64,000 nt of DNA from Vulcanimicrobiota bacterium (GCA_019637395.1 JAHBVR010000001.1:248001-312000), one strand, 5' to 3'. Counted from the first letter of the stretch, positions 34,934 to 44,627 are shown. Program-made: numbers and translations. Notes: generated by a model not told the origin, from the letters alone.

Positions 34934-34939
34934 ATTATA
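34934..34939 (-). promoter_or_regulatory. Extended -10 box of the pseudopilin operon
   Basis: TGATATAAT on the minus strand: consensus -10 with the extended TGn. The ATG at 34927 begins six bases later, so transcript and start codon should nearly coincide. No good -35 is seen, which an extended -10 can compensate. Confidence 0.65.
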
Positions 34940-34942
34940 TCA

Positions 34943-35268
34943 TGAACTTCTTGGAGATCCCACTTCTTCTTGGCTGCACGCTGCCTTTGTGCAGACCCTC
35001 ACAGGTGTCGGTAGTCCCGCCCGGTAGCTTCTTGGCCAGCGAATGGCTCAGGACCTTACAAGATGGACAGACCCGGGTTTTGCAAGAAATGGAACCGCCA
35101 TATGAATTTGGCAATCAGGGCAAAAGAGGGAACCGTGAGATTTCCGTAGCGAGAGAGCCATAAAGTCTGAGCAATTCCTTCCCGTGATCGGCTGGAAATC
35201 TTCCGGAGAAATTCCCGTTGACGAGACAGCGGGGCTTGAGCACCGGCGACGGGTGATGAACTGACTTT
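34943..35268. other. Intergenic region without a supported gene
   Basis: 326 bases between the pseudopilin promoter and the end of the binding-lipoprotein gene. Open frames are present on both strands, but without ribosome-binding sites or protein-like motifs. I see no terminator with a T run and no riboswitch I can name. Confidence 0.4.
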
Positions 35269-36453
35269 TCAAGGCAAGGTTACCGTGGTCTTGGGCACGA
35301 ACACCCCGCCCTCGACCCGGTAGAGAGTCACCACCTTGTTACGCGTATCGCCAAAAGCGTCGAAACTCAAAGGTCCGGTCACTCCTGTGCCACTGATGCC
35401 CTGTACCTCCGCAACGACACCGGTCCGGTCAAAACCGCGCCGGTCCACGGCAGCGATAATCAAGCCGGCCGCATCGAAGGCGTAAGGTCCAAAATCGCTG
35501 GGCGGCTCGGCGAAGCCGGCCGCCTGGTAGGCGCTCAAAAATTCGGCTCCACGCGGCTGGTTGGCGATGGGCGCCCCTACCGAACTGGCATAATCTCCGT
35601 TGCTGGCCGGGCCGGCGCCGGTGATGTAGGCCTGGTCCTTGATGCCGTCGCTGCCCATCAGCGCTACGGTCAGTCCCTGCGCGCTGGCTTGCATCCGGAA
35701 AGGGGCGGCGGTGGCGTATTCACCCCCGAACACGATCAGATCCGGACCGACCTTTTTCACGTCGTCGATGATGCTGGTGAAATCGGTGGTCCCATCGGGG
35801 AACACCGAGCGGATAGCCACTCCACCGCCCAGGCCGGTGAATTTATCGGTAAAAGCGTCCACCAGAGCCAGACTGACAGCTTTGTCCTCGCTGACCACGG
35901 CCACGTTGCGCACATTCAGTACATTGTAGGCATAGGCGCCCAGCTCCGACCCCTGAATGGAATCGGGCACCACCAGCCGGAAGTAGTTGCTGAAAGGGCG
36001 CACCGGACGACTCGGGTCGGGCCCCAGGGTCAAAGTGGGGTTGGTGTTGCCCGGCGAAATCATGACGATGCCGGCGCTGGCCAGCACCGGCTGCACCACC
36101 GCCGCCACACCCGAATTATAGGTGCCCACCACCCCGATCACCTGAGGATCAGCGGCCAGAGCCTGGGCCGAGGCCTGGCCCACGGCCGGAGTGGAAGAAT
36201 CATCACGCGCGTCCACCACAAAACGCACCGAAAAGCGGCCTGAGGCGTTGGCCTGATCGACGGCCAACTGCACCGAGTTGCGGATGCCCTTGCCGAAGTC
36301 CACCAGACCCGCCTGCAACGGCGCAATCACGCCGATCTTGACCACCGGCAAGTCGCCTCCACCCGAACTAAAGTTGTTGCTGTCGCTGCCACCGCAGCCG
36401 AAAACGGCCAGGGCCGCCAAAAGAAGGAAAGAATTTCGCATAAGGCCGGCCAT
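35269..36453 (-). CDS. Branched-chain amino acid-type ABC binding lipoprotein
   Basis: 394 residues. A lipoprotein signal (LLLAALAVFGCGG) anchors it. The periplasmic-binding-protein type 1 (LivJ-like) fold is clear: VKIGVIAPLQAGLVDFGKGIRNSVQLAVDQANA, VIGVVGTYNSGVAAVVQPVL, MISPGNTNP, VAVVSEDKAVSLALVDAF and YAFDAAGLIIAAVDR in sequence. It should bind an amino acid or other small ligand. I use the ATG at 36453 (GGGGA eight bases before); ATG 36441 is possible. No permease or ATPase genes are adjacent, so it may be a solitary receptor. Confidence 0.88.
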   Translation of the reverse strand: MAGLMRNSFLLLAALAVFGCGGSDSNNFSSGGGDLPVVKIGVIAPLQAGLVDFGKGIRNSVQLAVDQANASGRFSVRFVVDARDDSSTPAVGQASAQALAADPQVIGVVGTYNSGVAAVVQPVLASAGIVMISPGNTNPTLTLGPDPSRPVRPFSNYFRLVVPDSIQGSELGAYAYNVLNVRNVAVVSEDKAVSLALVDAFTDKFTGLGGGVAIRSVFPDGTTDFTSIIDDVKKVGPDLIVFGGEYATAAPFRMQASAQGLTVALMGSDGIKDQAYITGAGPASNGDYASSVGAPIANQPRGAEFLSAYQAAGFAEPPSDFGPYAFDAAGLIIAAVDRRGFDRTGVVAEVQGISGTGVTGPLSFDAFGDTRNKVVTLYRVEGGVFVPKTTVTLP

Positions 36454-36526
36454 TTGACGCTTCCCCGGAGAGAACCCTGCCGGCCGAGCAAAAGGCAAAC
36501 CACCCGCCCAGCTAGAAAGGTAGTGG

Positions 36527-38842
36527 GTGAACCCCCTTTCGCGACTTTCGCCCCTGCAGCAACGTAGCCTGGTGAACACGGCGCGCCTGCAAAAGTCCGA
36601 GGGTGAAGCGGTAGCGCTGCCGCAAGACAGCGCCGAAGTCAGCCAGCCGCAGAAGAGCGCCACCCGCCGCCTGGTCAAATGGAGCGCCGCCACCGGCCTG
36701 GCGGTGGTGGCCGGTTCCTCGCTGTTGGGAGGCATCGCTTATCACGCCAACTACGCCGCCCTCCAGCAAAAACCGACGGTCCAAATCGTGCCACAAAAGC
36801 TGCCCGTCAGCCAGAAAGAAACCCCAAAACTGAGCGCTCAGGTGAAGGCCGCCCAAACTCCTACCGTGGCCAGCGCCAAGGGCGGGCCCATGCGCGTCTT
36901 CGTGCCGCCGGCCACCCTCACCCAGCTCTCCCACGAAGTACAGAGCACCTCTCAGTTCAAACAACTGAACGCCGCCGCCGTGACCCAAGCCAGCCACGAA
37001 GTAGGCCAGCAGCTGGCTGTGCTCAAAGTCCCCGACTCCAAGGTGCTGCTCGACGTGAGCATGCCGCTGCCCACCAGCGACCGCCCCTTCTTGCACATCG
37101 GCAGCCTCGATCTGCCTTCCATGGGGATGCGCGCGCTTCAGTCAGAATCGGTGCCGCTGGCCATGGACTATACCACCCAACCCATTGCCACCGGCCTTCA
37201 AGTCCAAATCAAGAACCTCGAAGCTCCCCCAGGCACGAAAGGCCCCGGCCTCCTGCTGGGGGCGGTGCAGGTCAGTCTGACTTCGGAAAGCGGCAAAATT
37301 CCCGTGCAGGGCATGCTCAATCTGCATATGGACCTGGATGGCCAGGCCAGTCAGGAGCAGATGGCCAAACTCAAGGGCGTGCCCGGCCAGGAATCGCTGG
37401 TCAAGCATCTGCAGCAGCGCCTCCAACAAGGCCGGCAACTGAAGGAGAAAGTCGGACAGCAGGGCCTCGAGGGAATGCTGCAGGACGGCTTCGACCAGAA
37501 ACTCAAGTTCGAGGCGCAGGTACTCACCGGCAAAGGTCCGGTGGCCCGGTCCACCCTGTATTTGTGGGGGGTTCCCGACAAGACCGGCGACGGCCGCATG
37601 GACATTCAGGTCACCCAGGTCAACGACGACACCGGCATCGCCAACCTCTCCCTGGAAATGACTTCACTGGAAAACGTAGGGAAAACACCCGATGGCCTGG
37701 CCGCCGGCCAGCTTCACAGCCAGGTTAAGAGCGCTTTGCTCAAGGGCATGCAAGAAAACCTAGGCAAAGTCACTCAAGATCTGCAGCGTATGGCCCGCGA
37801 GCGGGCCGAGAAAGAGTTCGCCCAAGGCGGTCCGCGCCTCGAAGAAGTGGCCAACATCCAACTCAGCAAGATTTATGCAAGCGGCCAGAACGTCAAATAC
37901 GAAACCGGCAACGCCCTGGCACCGCTGCTTTCGGCCAAAGTCGGCAAGGTGCAGGTAGCCCAGGGAGGCCTGCTGGTCGACCTGGCCACTTCGGCGGGCG
38001 GCAGCGGGCGAGCCGACTTCACCGGCCACCTGGACAACCTCAAGCCCGGCCAGTTCGGAGCCGCCATGGATCTGAGCGTGCTCAACGGCCAGCTCAAGAA
38101 AGTAGACTGGAGCCCCACCCTGGCGGCGGTCAAGCAAAAGGCGGAGCTACGTGGACTCGAGTTCGCCAAAGGCGGGGCTCCACAAATCTCCATGCAGAAC
38201 GGCAAGCCCACCGTTTCCTTCGAAGTGATCGTGCACGCCAACGGCCTCAACGCCACCAAGGGCGTGACCGGCGTACTCAGCCACGCCACCGGCGGCCTCG
38301 ACAAGGGCATGGGCAAGTTGCAGAAAAACCTGAAGAAAGAGGCCGGCGGTTTGGGTGAGGTGGTGGGCGGCGTGCTGCGCGCGCCCTCCTTCTTGCTCGA
38401 CAAAATCGTGGGCGGCGGCAAAGCCGTGCTCGACAATACCGTGGGCGCCGTCACCGAAACGGCCACCCGCCCGACCGTGCACACCCACATCAGCGTGCCG
38501 CTGACCTTCCAGACCGAAAACGGCCAGCTTAAGATCGGCCTGGACGGCAACAGCGTGGAATTCAAAAAGGCCCAGTCGCAAACGCCCTTCGATCTGCTGG
38601 ATTTGCTGCCCACCCGCCTGATCTCCAACGCCATCGCGGGAGCGGTGGCCGACGCCCAGGGTCCTGAAATGGTGGGCAAGCAACTGCAACAGCAAGGCCT
38701 GAACGTGGACCTGCAAAAGGGCCTGGGACTGGCCTTTGACGAAGTGCGCGTGGCCAAAGACGGTGACCTGACGCTGATTATGCATACCACTCAGCAGACC
38801 GCCAACTGGGTGGGCGAGCATCTGCCTCATCCCCCGAAGTAG
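36527..38842 (+). CDS. Large anchored protein of unknown family
   Basis: 771 residues, GTG start with AGAAAGG upstream. A cytoplasmic N-terminus (1-50) precedes one membrane helix (GLAVVAGSSLLGGIAYHANY), so most of the protein is outside. The exported part is beta-rich with repeating blocks that resemble lipid- or ligand-binding strands (LLLDVSMPLPTSD-like, QVSLTSESGKIPVQGMLN, ARSTLYLWGVPDKTGD). Helical Gln/Lys-rich stretches fall near 275-320, and a GGGL-type linker near 600-650. No known domain recognised. The regular pattern suggests a repeated envelope fold, perhaps lineage-specific. Confidence 0.6.
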   Translation: MNPLSRLSPLQQRSLVNTARLQKSEGEAVALPQDSAEVSQPQKSATRRLVKWSAATGLAVVAGSSLLGGIAYHANYAALQQKPTVQIVPQKLPVSQKETPKLSAQVKAAQTPTVASAKGGPMRVFVPPATLTQLSHEVQSTSQFKQLNAAAVTQASHEVGQQLAVLKVPDSKVLLDVSMPLPTSDRPFLHIGSLDLPSMGMRALQSESVPLAMDYTTQPIATGLQVQIKNLEAPPGTKGPGLLLGAVQVSLTSESGKIPVQGMLNLHMDLDGQASQEQMAKLKGVPGQESLVKHLQQRLQQGRQLKEKVGQQGLEGMLQDGFDQKLKFEAQVLTGKGPVARSTLYLWGVPDKTGDGRMDIQVTQVNDDTGIANLSLEMTSLENVGKTPDGLAAGQLHSQVKSALLKGMQENLGKVTQDLQRMARERAEKEFAQGGPRLEEVANIQLSKIYASGQNVKYETGNALAPLLSAKVGKVQVAQGGLLVDLATSAGGSGRADFTGHLDNLKPGQFGAAMDLSVLNGQLKKVDWSPTLAAVKQKAELRGLEFAKGGAPQISMQNGKPTVSFEVIVHANGLNATKGVTGVLSHATGGLDKGMGKLQKNLKKEAGGLGEVVGGVLRAPSFLLDKIVGGGKAVLDNTVGAVTETATRPTVHTHISVPLTFQTENGQLKIGLDGNSVEFKKAQSQTPFDLLDLLPTRLISNAIAGAVADAQGPEMVGKQLQQQGLNVDLQKGLGLAFDEVRVAKDGDLTLIMHTTQQTANWVGEHLPHPPK

Positions 38843-38924
38843 CCTGCTCGATCGGCGGCGTTATACTATCGGCCAAGCTCTTTCAGCCTGACGCCCAGCG
38901 CGGATTCAACCGCCCCGCCTTGAT

Positions 38925-38952
38925 TTGACAAGGAGTTTTACGACCCTATACT
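38925..38952 (+). promoter_or_regulatory. Promoter of the GT-C gene
   Basis: Perfect -35 TTGACA (38925-38930), 16-base spacer, -10 TATACT (38947-38952). The ATG begins eight bases later, so the mRNA has almost no leader. The in-frame TTG at 38925 belongs to the -35 and cannot be the start. Confidence 0.8.
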
Positions 38953-38960
38953 CTGAGGCC

Positions 38961-40829
38961 ATGAAATGGGGCAAGCTAGGCAGGAGACTTCTGTCGGTAT
39001 TGGTCCTGGCAGGGGCTATGGGAATCAGGGAGTTTCTACAGCGCGATCACGCCACCATCTCGACCTTTCCCTGGATGGCAATCTATAACGCCCCCTTCCA
39101 GCCGTCGCGATTCTTCCACGATATCCTGGAGAATCTCTACCGTTCCGGTTTGGGGTGTCTGGGCACGGCCTGGCTATTGTTGCTGGCCGTCTGGCTCTGG
39201 CAAGGCAGCGGCACCGCCAAAATTCTCGAATATTTTAAGAGACCCTGGTTTTGTCCTCTGCTCGCTTTTGTGCTCGCGCTGCTCGTGCGCGCCTATGCGA
39301 TGTTCAACTTCGACGCCATCAGCGATGAAGCGGGATTCACCTTTCAGGCGCAAGTCTTCTGCAGCGGACACTGGACGGCTCCCGCTCCGCCCAGTTACGA
39401 GCACTTCGCCCACCCCGCTTTCAGGATTTACCGAGATCGATGGGCCTATATCGGAGCACCCGGTTGGTCTCTCGTTCTAGCGCTCGGACACCTGTTATCC
39501 ATCCCTAATTTAATTTCGCCTCTGATCCTGGCCGGCACGATTCTCCTGATGCAAGCGCTCAGCCGCCGCTGGCATGGCCCCGAAGCGGCGGCCTGGACCG
39601 GGGCTTTAGCCCTGGGAAGTCCGACCATCATGCTGAGCGGGAGTAGCAATTTCAGCCATCTGGCCGCCGCCTTTTGGGCGATGGCCACATTGAACTGTCT
39701 GGAACGGGTCCGTCCCGGCAACTTCAGCTGGAGTTTTGCCAGCGGCCTTTGCCTGGGGCTGACCTCCAGCACTCGGATGGTCGAAGGGGCGGTTCTGTGC
39801 GGGGTGCTCTTCGTCTGGCGAGTGATCTTGCCCCCGGCCACCTACCGGCGGCCTTCTTTCGCCCAAGTTCTGACTTTGGCCGCGGGCCTGGCATGCGGCC
39901 TGTTCCCTCTGCTGGCCCAAAATCATGCCATCACGGGCCATCCCCTGGTGTCAGCCTACGAAGTCCACGGAGCCGTCCGCAGCTTCCAAGAAGTGGAACT
40001 TTCCAAGCGATTCCACCTGGCCTTTCTGACTTTGAACAGAATGATGTTCTGGGCCTCTCCCCTGCTCTTGGAGCTCACCGTGCTGACGTGCTGGCGGTCC
40101 GACCGCCGAATCTGGTTTATCCTGTTGTTCCTGGCCCCCAACGCCTGGCTCTTTGCTCACCCGGAAATGATCGGGATCGGCATTCGCTATGTGCTTCCTT
40201 GCCTGGTCGTGTTAACCAGCGCGGTCGGCTCTACCTGCTCCACGCTTTTCTCGAGATGGCGCGAACAGTTGGGTAGTCTGCTACCGTTCTATTTTTTGTT
40301 TGTAAGCGGAGCCGTGTATCCCGATTACATTCGAGCCTGCTCCTCCGTATACTCCGACCGGTTGGCCCTCGACGTCTGGCTCAGGCAGGCCATCGGCCCG
40401 GATGGAATCGGCATCTTACGTTTCGACCCCATCAATCTCGGCATGGGCTTCACGGTCAATCGGCCAGACTTGCAGGGGCCCATCCGGGTGGTTTCGCTAG
40501 GACCAGAGGAAGACGCCCTTTTAGCTCGAGCCTTCCCCCATCGAAGAGTGATGTACCTGGATTTCGACCAGCAACGGAGGCAACTCGTTCCAGTTCCCTT
40601 TGATCGAACGCAAGATGACTTCACCCGACTCTGCGGCGGGGCCCATTATGCCAATGAAGTCGAGAACCCGCAAAAGGCGCTGGAGCTGTGGCGTCAAATT
40701 CCCCAGGAAAGCCCGTGGAAACAAGCCGCGCTGGGCAACTCCATCCGAATTCTCAAACGCCTGGGTCGCGAGCAGGAAGCTCGGGCTACCGAGGAACAAT
40801 TGAAGGCTTACCAGCAGGGTCCGACTTAA
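38961..40829 (+). CDS. GT-C membrane glycosyltransferase (ArnT/PMT-like)
   Basis: 622 residues with about ten membrane segments. The first extracytoplasmic loop has the acidic motif FNFDAISDEAGFTFQAQVF typical of GT-C enzymes that use polyprenyl-phosphate sugars. FAHPAFRIYRDRWAYIGAPGWSLVLA follows. After about residue 500 a soluble part ends with a TPR-like segment (ALELWRQIPQESPWKQAALGN). It would glycosylate lipid A, protein or another envelope acceptor; unknown which. The start is set by the promoter. Confidence 0.75.
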   Translation: MKWGKLGRRLLSVLVLAGAMGIREFLQRDHATISTFPWMAIYNAPFQPSRFFHDILENLYRSGLGCLGTAWLLLLAVWLWQGSGTAKILEYFKRPWFCPLLAFVLALLVRAYAMFNFDAISDEAGFTFQAQVFCSGHWTAPAPPSYEHFAHPAFRIYRDRWAYIGAPGWSLVLALGHLLSIPNLISPLILAGTILLMQALSRRWHGPEAAAWTGALALGSPTIMLSGSSNFSHLAAAFWAMATLNCLERVRPGNFSWSFASGLCLGLTSSTRMVEGAVLCGVLFVWRVILPPATYRRPSFAQVLTLAAGLACGLFPLLAQNHAITGHPLVSAYEVHGAVRSFQEVELSKRFHLAFLTLNRMMFWASPLLLELTVLTCWRSDRRIWFILLFLAPNAWLFAHPEMIGIGIRYVLPCLVVLTSAVGSTCSTLFSRWREQLGSLLPFYFLFVSGAVYPDYIRACSSVYSDRLALDVWLRQAIGPDGIGILRFDPINLGMGFTVNRPDLQGPIRVVSLGPEEDALLARAFPHRRVMYLDFDQQRRQLVPVPFDRTQDDFTRLCGGAHYANEVENPQKALELWRQIPQESPWKQAALGNSIRILKRLGREQEARATEEQLKAYQQGPT

Positions 40830-40929
40830 TACCGCCTGGCGCTCACGCGCCTCCCACTCTCCTCTGAGCCGCACCCCCGCCACTCCGGACCGGCTCCCAA
40901 TCCGAAGACGGCGTTCCATAACCATACCA

Positions 40930-40983
40930 GGCCAGCGGTTCCGACGGATGATAAGTCACCGGGCAAGATTCCCGTCCCTGGCC
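40930..40983 (+). promoter_or_regulatory. Structured leader before tex
   Basis: GGCCAG (40930-40935) pairs with CTGGCC (40978-40983), and inside it GACGG (40943-40947) pairs with CCGTC (40972-40976). An in-frame ATG (40948) lies in the loop. This may be an mRNA leader fold affecting tex expression. It matches no riboswitch class that I recognise. Confidence 0.3.
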
Positions 40984-40998
40984 AAGAAGTCCCGCCCT

Positions 40999-42957
40999 AT
41001 GATCGAGCAACTGGCCCAGCGTCTCCAAATCCCGACCCGGCAGGTGGAGCCCACCGTCAAACTGCTGGAAGAAGGCAATACCCTTCCCTTCATCGCCCGC
41101 TACCGCAAAGAGGTTACGGGAGGGCTGGACGAAGAGCAAATTCGCCAGCTTGAGGCCGAGTGGAAGAGCTTGAAAAATCTGGAAGAGCGCCGCCAGAGCA
41201 TTCTTGCAACCATCCAAGACCAGCTCACGCCCGAGCTGCGCCAAAAGTTTGAACAAGCGCAGTCCCTGACCGCACTGGAGGACCTCTACCTCCCCTACCG
41301 GCCCAGGCGTAAGACGCGCGCCACCCTCGCCCGCGAAAGAGGTCTGGAACCGCTGGCCCGGCTGCTCCAGAAGCACGCGCCCATCGGAAATCCCAGCCCG
41401 GAGGAACTGGCCGGTGCCCAGGACATCCTGGCCGAGGAAATGGCCGAGAACCCCGAGATTCGCTCGGCCGTGCGCGAAAAAGCCCTGCGTTTCGGCAAAC
41501 TCAAGAGCAAGCGCGCCAAAGGCGCAGACGAAAAGCAGGTCTATGCCCACTACTACAGCTTCGAGCAGCCGGTGGCCCAGCTCAAAGCCCACCAGATCCT
41601 GGCCCTCGACCGCGGCGAGAAGGAAAAGGTCCTCTCCCTGGACCTGGTTCTGGAAGAACGCGACTGGCGCCCCCCCGTGTGGAACGCCTGCCGACCGCGC
41701 AACGCCCAGCACCAGGAAGCGCTGGAGGACGGCGTCAAACGCCTGCTATTGCCGGCCATCGAGCGCGACGTGCGCCGCGAACTCACCGAATACGCCCAGC
41801 GCCAAGCCATCGCCAGCTTCGCCGCCAACTTGCGTGGCCTGCTCACCATTCCGCCGCTCAATGGCTATACGGTGCTCGGCCTGGACCCGGGCTTTCGCAC
41901 CGGTTGCAAACTGGCCGTGGTCGATCCCACCGGCAAAGTGCTGGCCACCGACGTTCTCTACCTGCACCAGGAAAGCAACGCGCTCAAAACCCTCCAGCAA
42001 CTCTGTCAAAAATACCGGGTCAACCTGATTGCCATCGGCAACGGCACGGCCAGTCGCGAAAGCGAGCAAATGGTGGCCTCTTTCCTCAAAAACCAGCCTG
42101 CTATTCGCTATCTCATGGTCAGCGAAGCGGGTGCCAGCGTCTACTCGGCCAGCCCGCTGGCGCGAGCGGAACTACCAGACCTGGACGTGAGCTTGCGCGG
42201 CGCCGTCTCGATCGCGCGACGCGTCCAAGATCCACTGGCGGAGCTGGTCAAGATCGAGCCCAAGTCGATCGGCGTGGGCATGTACCAGCACGATCTGGAA
42301 GAAAAGCAACTCAACACGGCCCTGGCCGGCACTATCGAGTCGGTAGTCAACCAGGTGGGCGTCGATCTCAACACCGCTTCCCCAGCGCTGCTCGCCCACG
42401 TGGCCGGCATCGGTCCCAAGCTGGCCGAAAAAGTGGTGGCCCACCGCAACCAGAACGGGGCCTTCAAGAATCGAGCCCAACTGCGCAAAGTAGCCGGCTT
42501 CGGGCCCAAGGCCTTCGAACAGTCAGCCGGATTCCTCAGAGTCCGCGGCGGTGACGAGCCGCTTGACGCCAGCGCCATCCATCCCGAAAGCTATGCCATC
42601 GCCCGCGCCCTCCTCAAGGATCCCAACCAGCAGTTGGAAGTCGGCGAATTTACCAAAAGAGATATTCTCGAACAACTCCAACGGCCCGGCCGCGATCCCC
42701 GCGAAGACCTTCCCCCGCCGCTGTTGCGTCAGGATGTGCTGAGCCTGGACGACCTGACGCCCGGGTTGGTTCTGCACGGCACCGTGCGCAATGTGGTGGA
42801 CTTCGGGGCCTTTGTCGACCTGGGCGTCAAGCAAGACGGCCTGCTGCACCGCAGCCAGCTGGTGCGCGGACAACATCTATCGGTAGGCCAGGTGGTGGAA
42901 GTGGAGGTGCTCGAATTCGACCGCCAGCGCGGCCGAATTTCTCTAAAGCTGGCCTAA
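40999..42957 (+). CDS. tex: Tex-like RNA-binding transcription accessory protein
   Basis: 652 residues. Order of domains: N-terminal helical part (LEEGNTLPFIARYRKEVTGGLDE), YqgF/RNase H-like domain (VLGLDPGFRTGCKLAVVD), helix-hairpin-helix (VGVDLNTASPALLAHVAGIG, KVAGFGPKAFEQSAGFLRV) and C-terminal S1 domain (LVLHGTVRNVVDFGAFVDLG). Tex binds RNA and the transcription machinery. It is somewhat shorter than most Tex (720-780 residues). The start is ATG 40999 because ATG 40948 falls in the leader fold; the alternative adds 17 residues. The stop overlaps the stop of dabB on the other strand. Confidence 0.92.
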   Translation: MIEQLAQRLQIPTRQVEPTVKLLEEGNTLPFIARYRKEVTGGLDEEQIRQLEAEWKSLKNLEERRQSILATIQDQLTPELRQKFEQAQSLTALEDLYLPYRPRRKTRATLARERGLEPLARLLQKHAPIGNPSPEELAGAQDILAEEMAENPEIRSAVREKALRFGKLKSKRAKGADEKQVYAHYYSFEQPVAQLKAHQILALDRGEKEKVLSLDLVLEERDWRPPVWNACRPRNAQHQEALEDGVKRLLLPAIERDVRRELTEYAQRQAIASFAANLRGLLTIPPLNGYTVLGLDPGFRTGCKLAVVDPTGKVLATDVLYLHQESNALKTLQQLCQKYRVNLIAIGNGTASRESEQMVASFLKNQPAIRYLMVSEAGASVYSASPLARAELPDLDVSLRGAVSIARRVQDPLAELVKIEPKSIGVGMYQHDLEEKQLNTALAGTIESVVNQVGVDLNTASPALLAHVAGIGPKLAEKVVAHRNQNGAFKNRAQLRKVAGFGPKAFEQSAGFLRVRGGDEPLDASAIHPESYAIARALLKDPNQQLEVGEFTKRDILEQLQRPGRDPREDLPPPLLRQDVLSLDDLTPGLVLHGTVRNVVDFGAFVDLGVKQDGLLHRSQLVRGQHLSVGQVVEVEVLEFDRQRGRISLKLA

Positions 42958-44627
42958 GCTTCCAGCACGGGCGCCCAGCGGCCCCACTCTTTGCCCAGAA
43001 ACATCCGAGTGAAGGTGCGGGCCAGCACGATGCCGTTCATAATGAAGAGCACGGTGAAGCCGATAGCCACGCCGCCGCTGAGATGAACGGCCGACGAAAG
43101 CAGCAAATCTTCGCCGAAGAAGGCGGGCGTGATGGGAAAGCCGCTCATTCCCAGAAAGCTCAAGAACAGCAATCGGGCCGCCACCGGGTACTGGCTGGCC
43201 ATACCTCGGGGGCGGTCCAGCACCAGATTACGTTTCTCGGCCGGCATCTGAAAGATACCGATCACGCCGATGGCATACGAGGCCAGCAGGCCGGAGAGGA
43301 AAGGAATGGCCACGTGGGAGCTGCCCAGCCCGGCGGTGATGCCCAGCACCAGCGCCAGGGCAATCACCACCGAGCGCGTCCACACCTCAAGCAGCGTCTT
43401 GTTCTCCCCGAAGATGTGCCGGGCCAGCCACTGCGGAAACCAGAAGACCACCCGATTGAGAAAAGTCTCCATGAACGCTTCCTGCGAAGCCAAAACAAAC
43501 AGCGAAGAGCGCAGTTTGTTGGGCAATATACGTTCCAACGCGAAGTCGGAGAATCTGGCCTGGTGCGAAGCGGTGCTCTGCAGTTTGAGCAGGTAGGCCA
43601 CCACCGACGGAGAGACCAACAATTGATAACAACGCAACGAGGCATTGCCGACGAAGTGCAACAACACCAGATGGTTCAGACCCAGAGCCAGCTCCACGAA
43701 CATCAAACCTACCTGGGTCACCGAGCCGTAGCCGATCTGGCCTTTGATGTTGGACTGCACGTGCCCCAGCAAAGTGGCCAGCAAAGCCGTCACCCCACCC
43801 ACCAGACCGATGCACAGGCGGGCCGTAAAGGAGTCCTCCCAGAGCGGCATGGTGCGCAGCAGCAAGAAGACTCCGGCGTGAATGGAGAGCGCTCCATAAA
43901 AGATGGCCGAAGAGGGCGTAGGTCCCTCCATGGCTCGCGGAATCCAAAAGGAGAACGGAAACTGGCCCGACTTGCCGGCGGCGCTCAACAGCAGCAAAAG
44001 AGCTACGGGCAAGGCCACCTGAGCGGGCAAAATATCGCTGGCCAACAGATGAAAGTCGGTGCTCCCCAGAGCGTGATGTTGCAGATAGGCACCCACCAGC
44101 AGGCCGATGTCGCAGATGCGGTAAACGGTGTAGACCTTGAGCGCGTTGCGCACCGGGAACTCGCGATGGCGATAGAATCCGATAAGCGCGAAGGAACTGA
44201 TGCCCACCAGCTCCCAGCCCATGAACAAAGTATCGATATCACCAGCCAGTTCCACCGCCGCCATGCCCGCCAGGAAGAGCATCAAGGTCGCGAAAAATCT
44301 GGTCTGGCCCGGCTCCCGATGCATATAGCAGTGGGAAAAGCGCACCACCAGCGCCCCCAGGATGGCGGTCACGCACAGAAAAACGGCGCTCACTTCATCC
44401 ATGTGCAAACTGAAGTCGAACTGATAGCCATCCCAGTGAAAGAGCGGCTGCTTGAAGTCCAGCGCCGCTCCCTGCAGCCAGCGCAGCACCTCAAAAACGG
44501 TCACCGCATTGAAAAGCACGACCCCGGTCATGGCCACGCGATTGATGGTGAGTTCGCGAAAGCGTCCGAACATGATGAACAGACCGGCCAGGAACGGAAC
44601 CAGCGGAATCCAGTAGACGGGAATCAT
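42954..44627 (-). CDS. dabB: DabB, membrane subunit of the DAB inorganic-carbon pump
   Basis: 557 residues, about 13 membrane helices of the NuoL/MrpA proton-channel family (for example FSHCYMHREPGQTRFFATLM and SAAGKSGQFPFSFWIPRAMEGPTPSSAIFYG, the segment with the key Lys and helix-breaking Pro). Paired with DabA it is not part of complex I but of the DABs accumulation system, which uses the proton gradient to convert CO2 to bicarbonate inside the cell. The ATG overlaps the dabA stop by four bases. Longer upstream frames lie inside dabA and are rejected. Confidence 0.9.
   Translation of the reverse strand: MIPVYWIPLVPFLAGLFIMFGRFRELTINRVAMTGVVLFNAVTVFEVLRWLQGAALDFKQPLFHWDGYQFDFSLHMDEVSAVFLCVTAILGALVVRFSHCYMHREPGQTRFFATLMLFLAGMAAVELAGDIDTLFMGWELVGISSFALIGFYRHREFPVRNALKVYTVYRICDIGLLVGAYLQHHALGSTDFHLLASDILPAQVALPVALLLLLSAAGKSGQFPFSFWIPRAMEGPTPSSAIFYGALSIHAGVFLLLRTMPLWEDSFTARLCIGLVGGVTALLATLLGHVQSNIKGQIGYGSVTQVGLMFVELALGLNHLVLLHFVGNASLRCYQLLVSPSVVAYLLKLQSTASHQARFSDFALERILPNKLRSSLFVLASQEAFMETFLNRVVFWFPQWLARHIFGENKTLLEVWTRSVVIALALVLGITAGLGSSHVAIPFLSGLLASYAIGVIGIFQMPAEKRNLVLDRPRGMASQYPVAARLLFLSFLGMSGFPITPAFFGEDLLLSSAVHLSGGVAIGFTVLFIMNGIVLARTFTRMFLGKEWGRWAPVLEA

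Noticed and set aside
34970-35268. c-di-GMP or other riboswitch before the pseudopilin operon or after the lipoprotein gene
   Set aside because: No recognised aptamer core, and the pseudopilin operon appears leaderless.
42954-44627. Complex I subunit NuoL
   Set aside because: No other nuo genes, and it is coupled to dabA; DabB is the better call.
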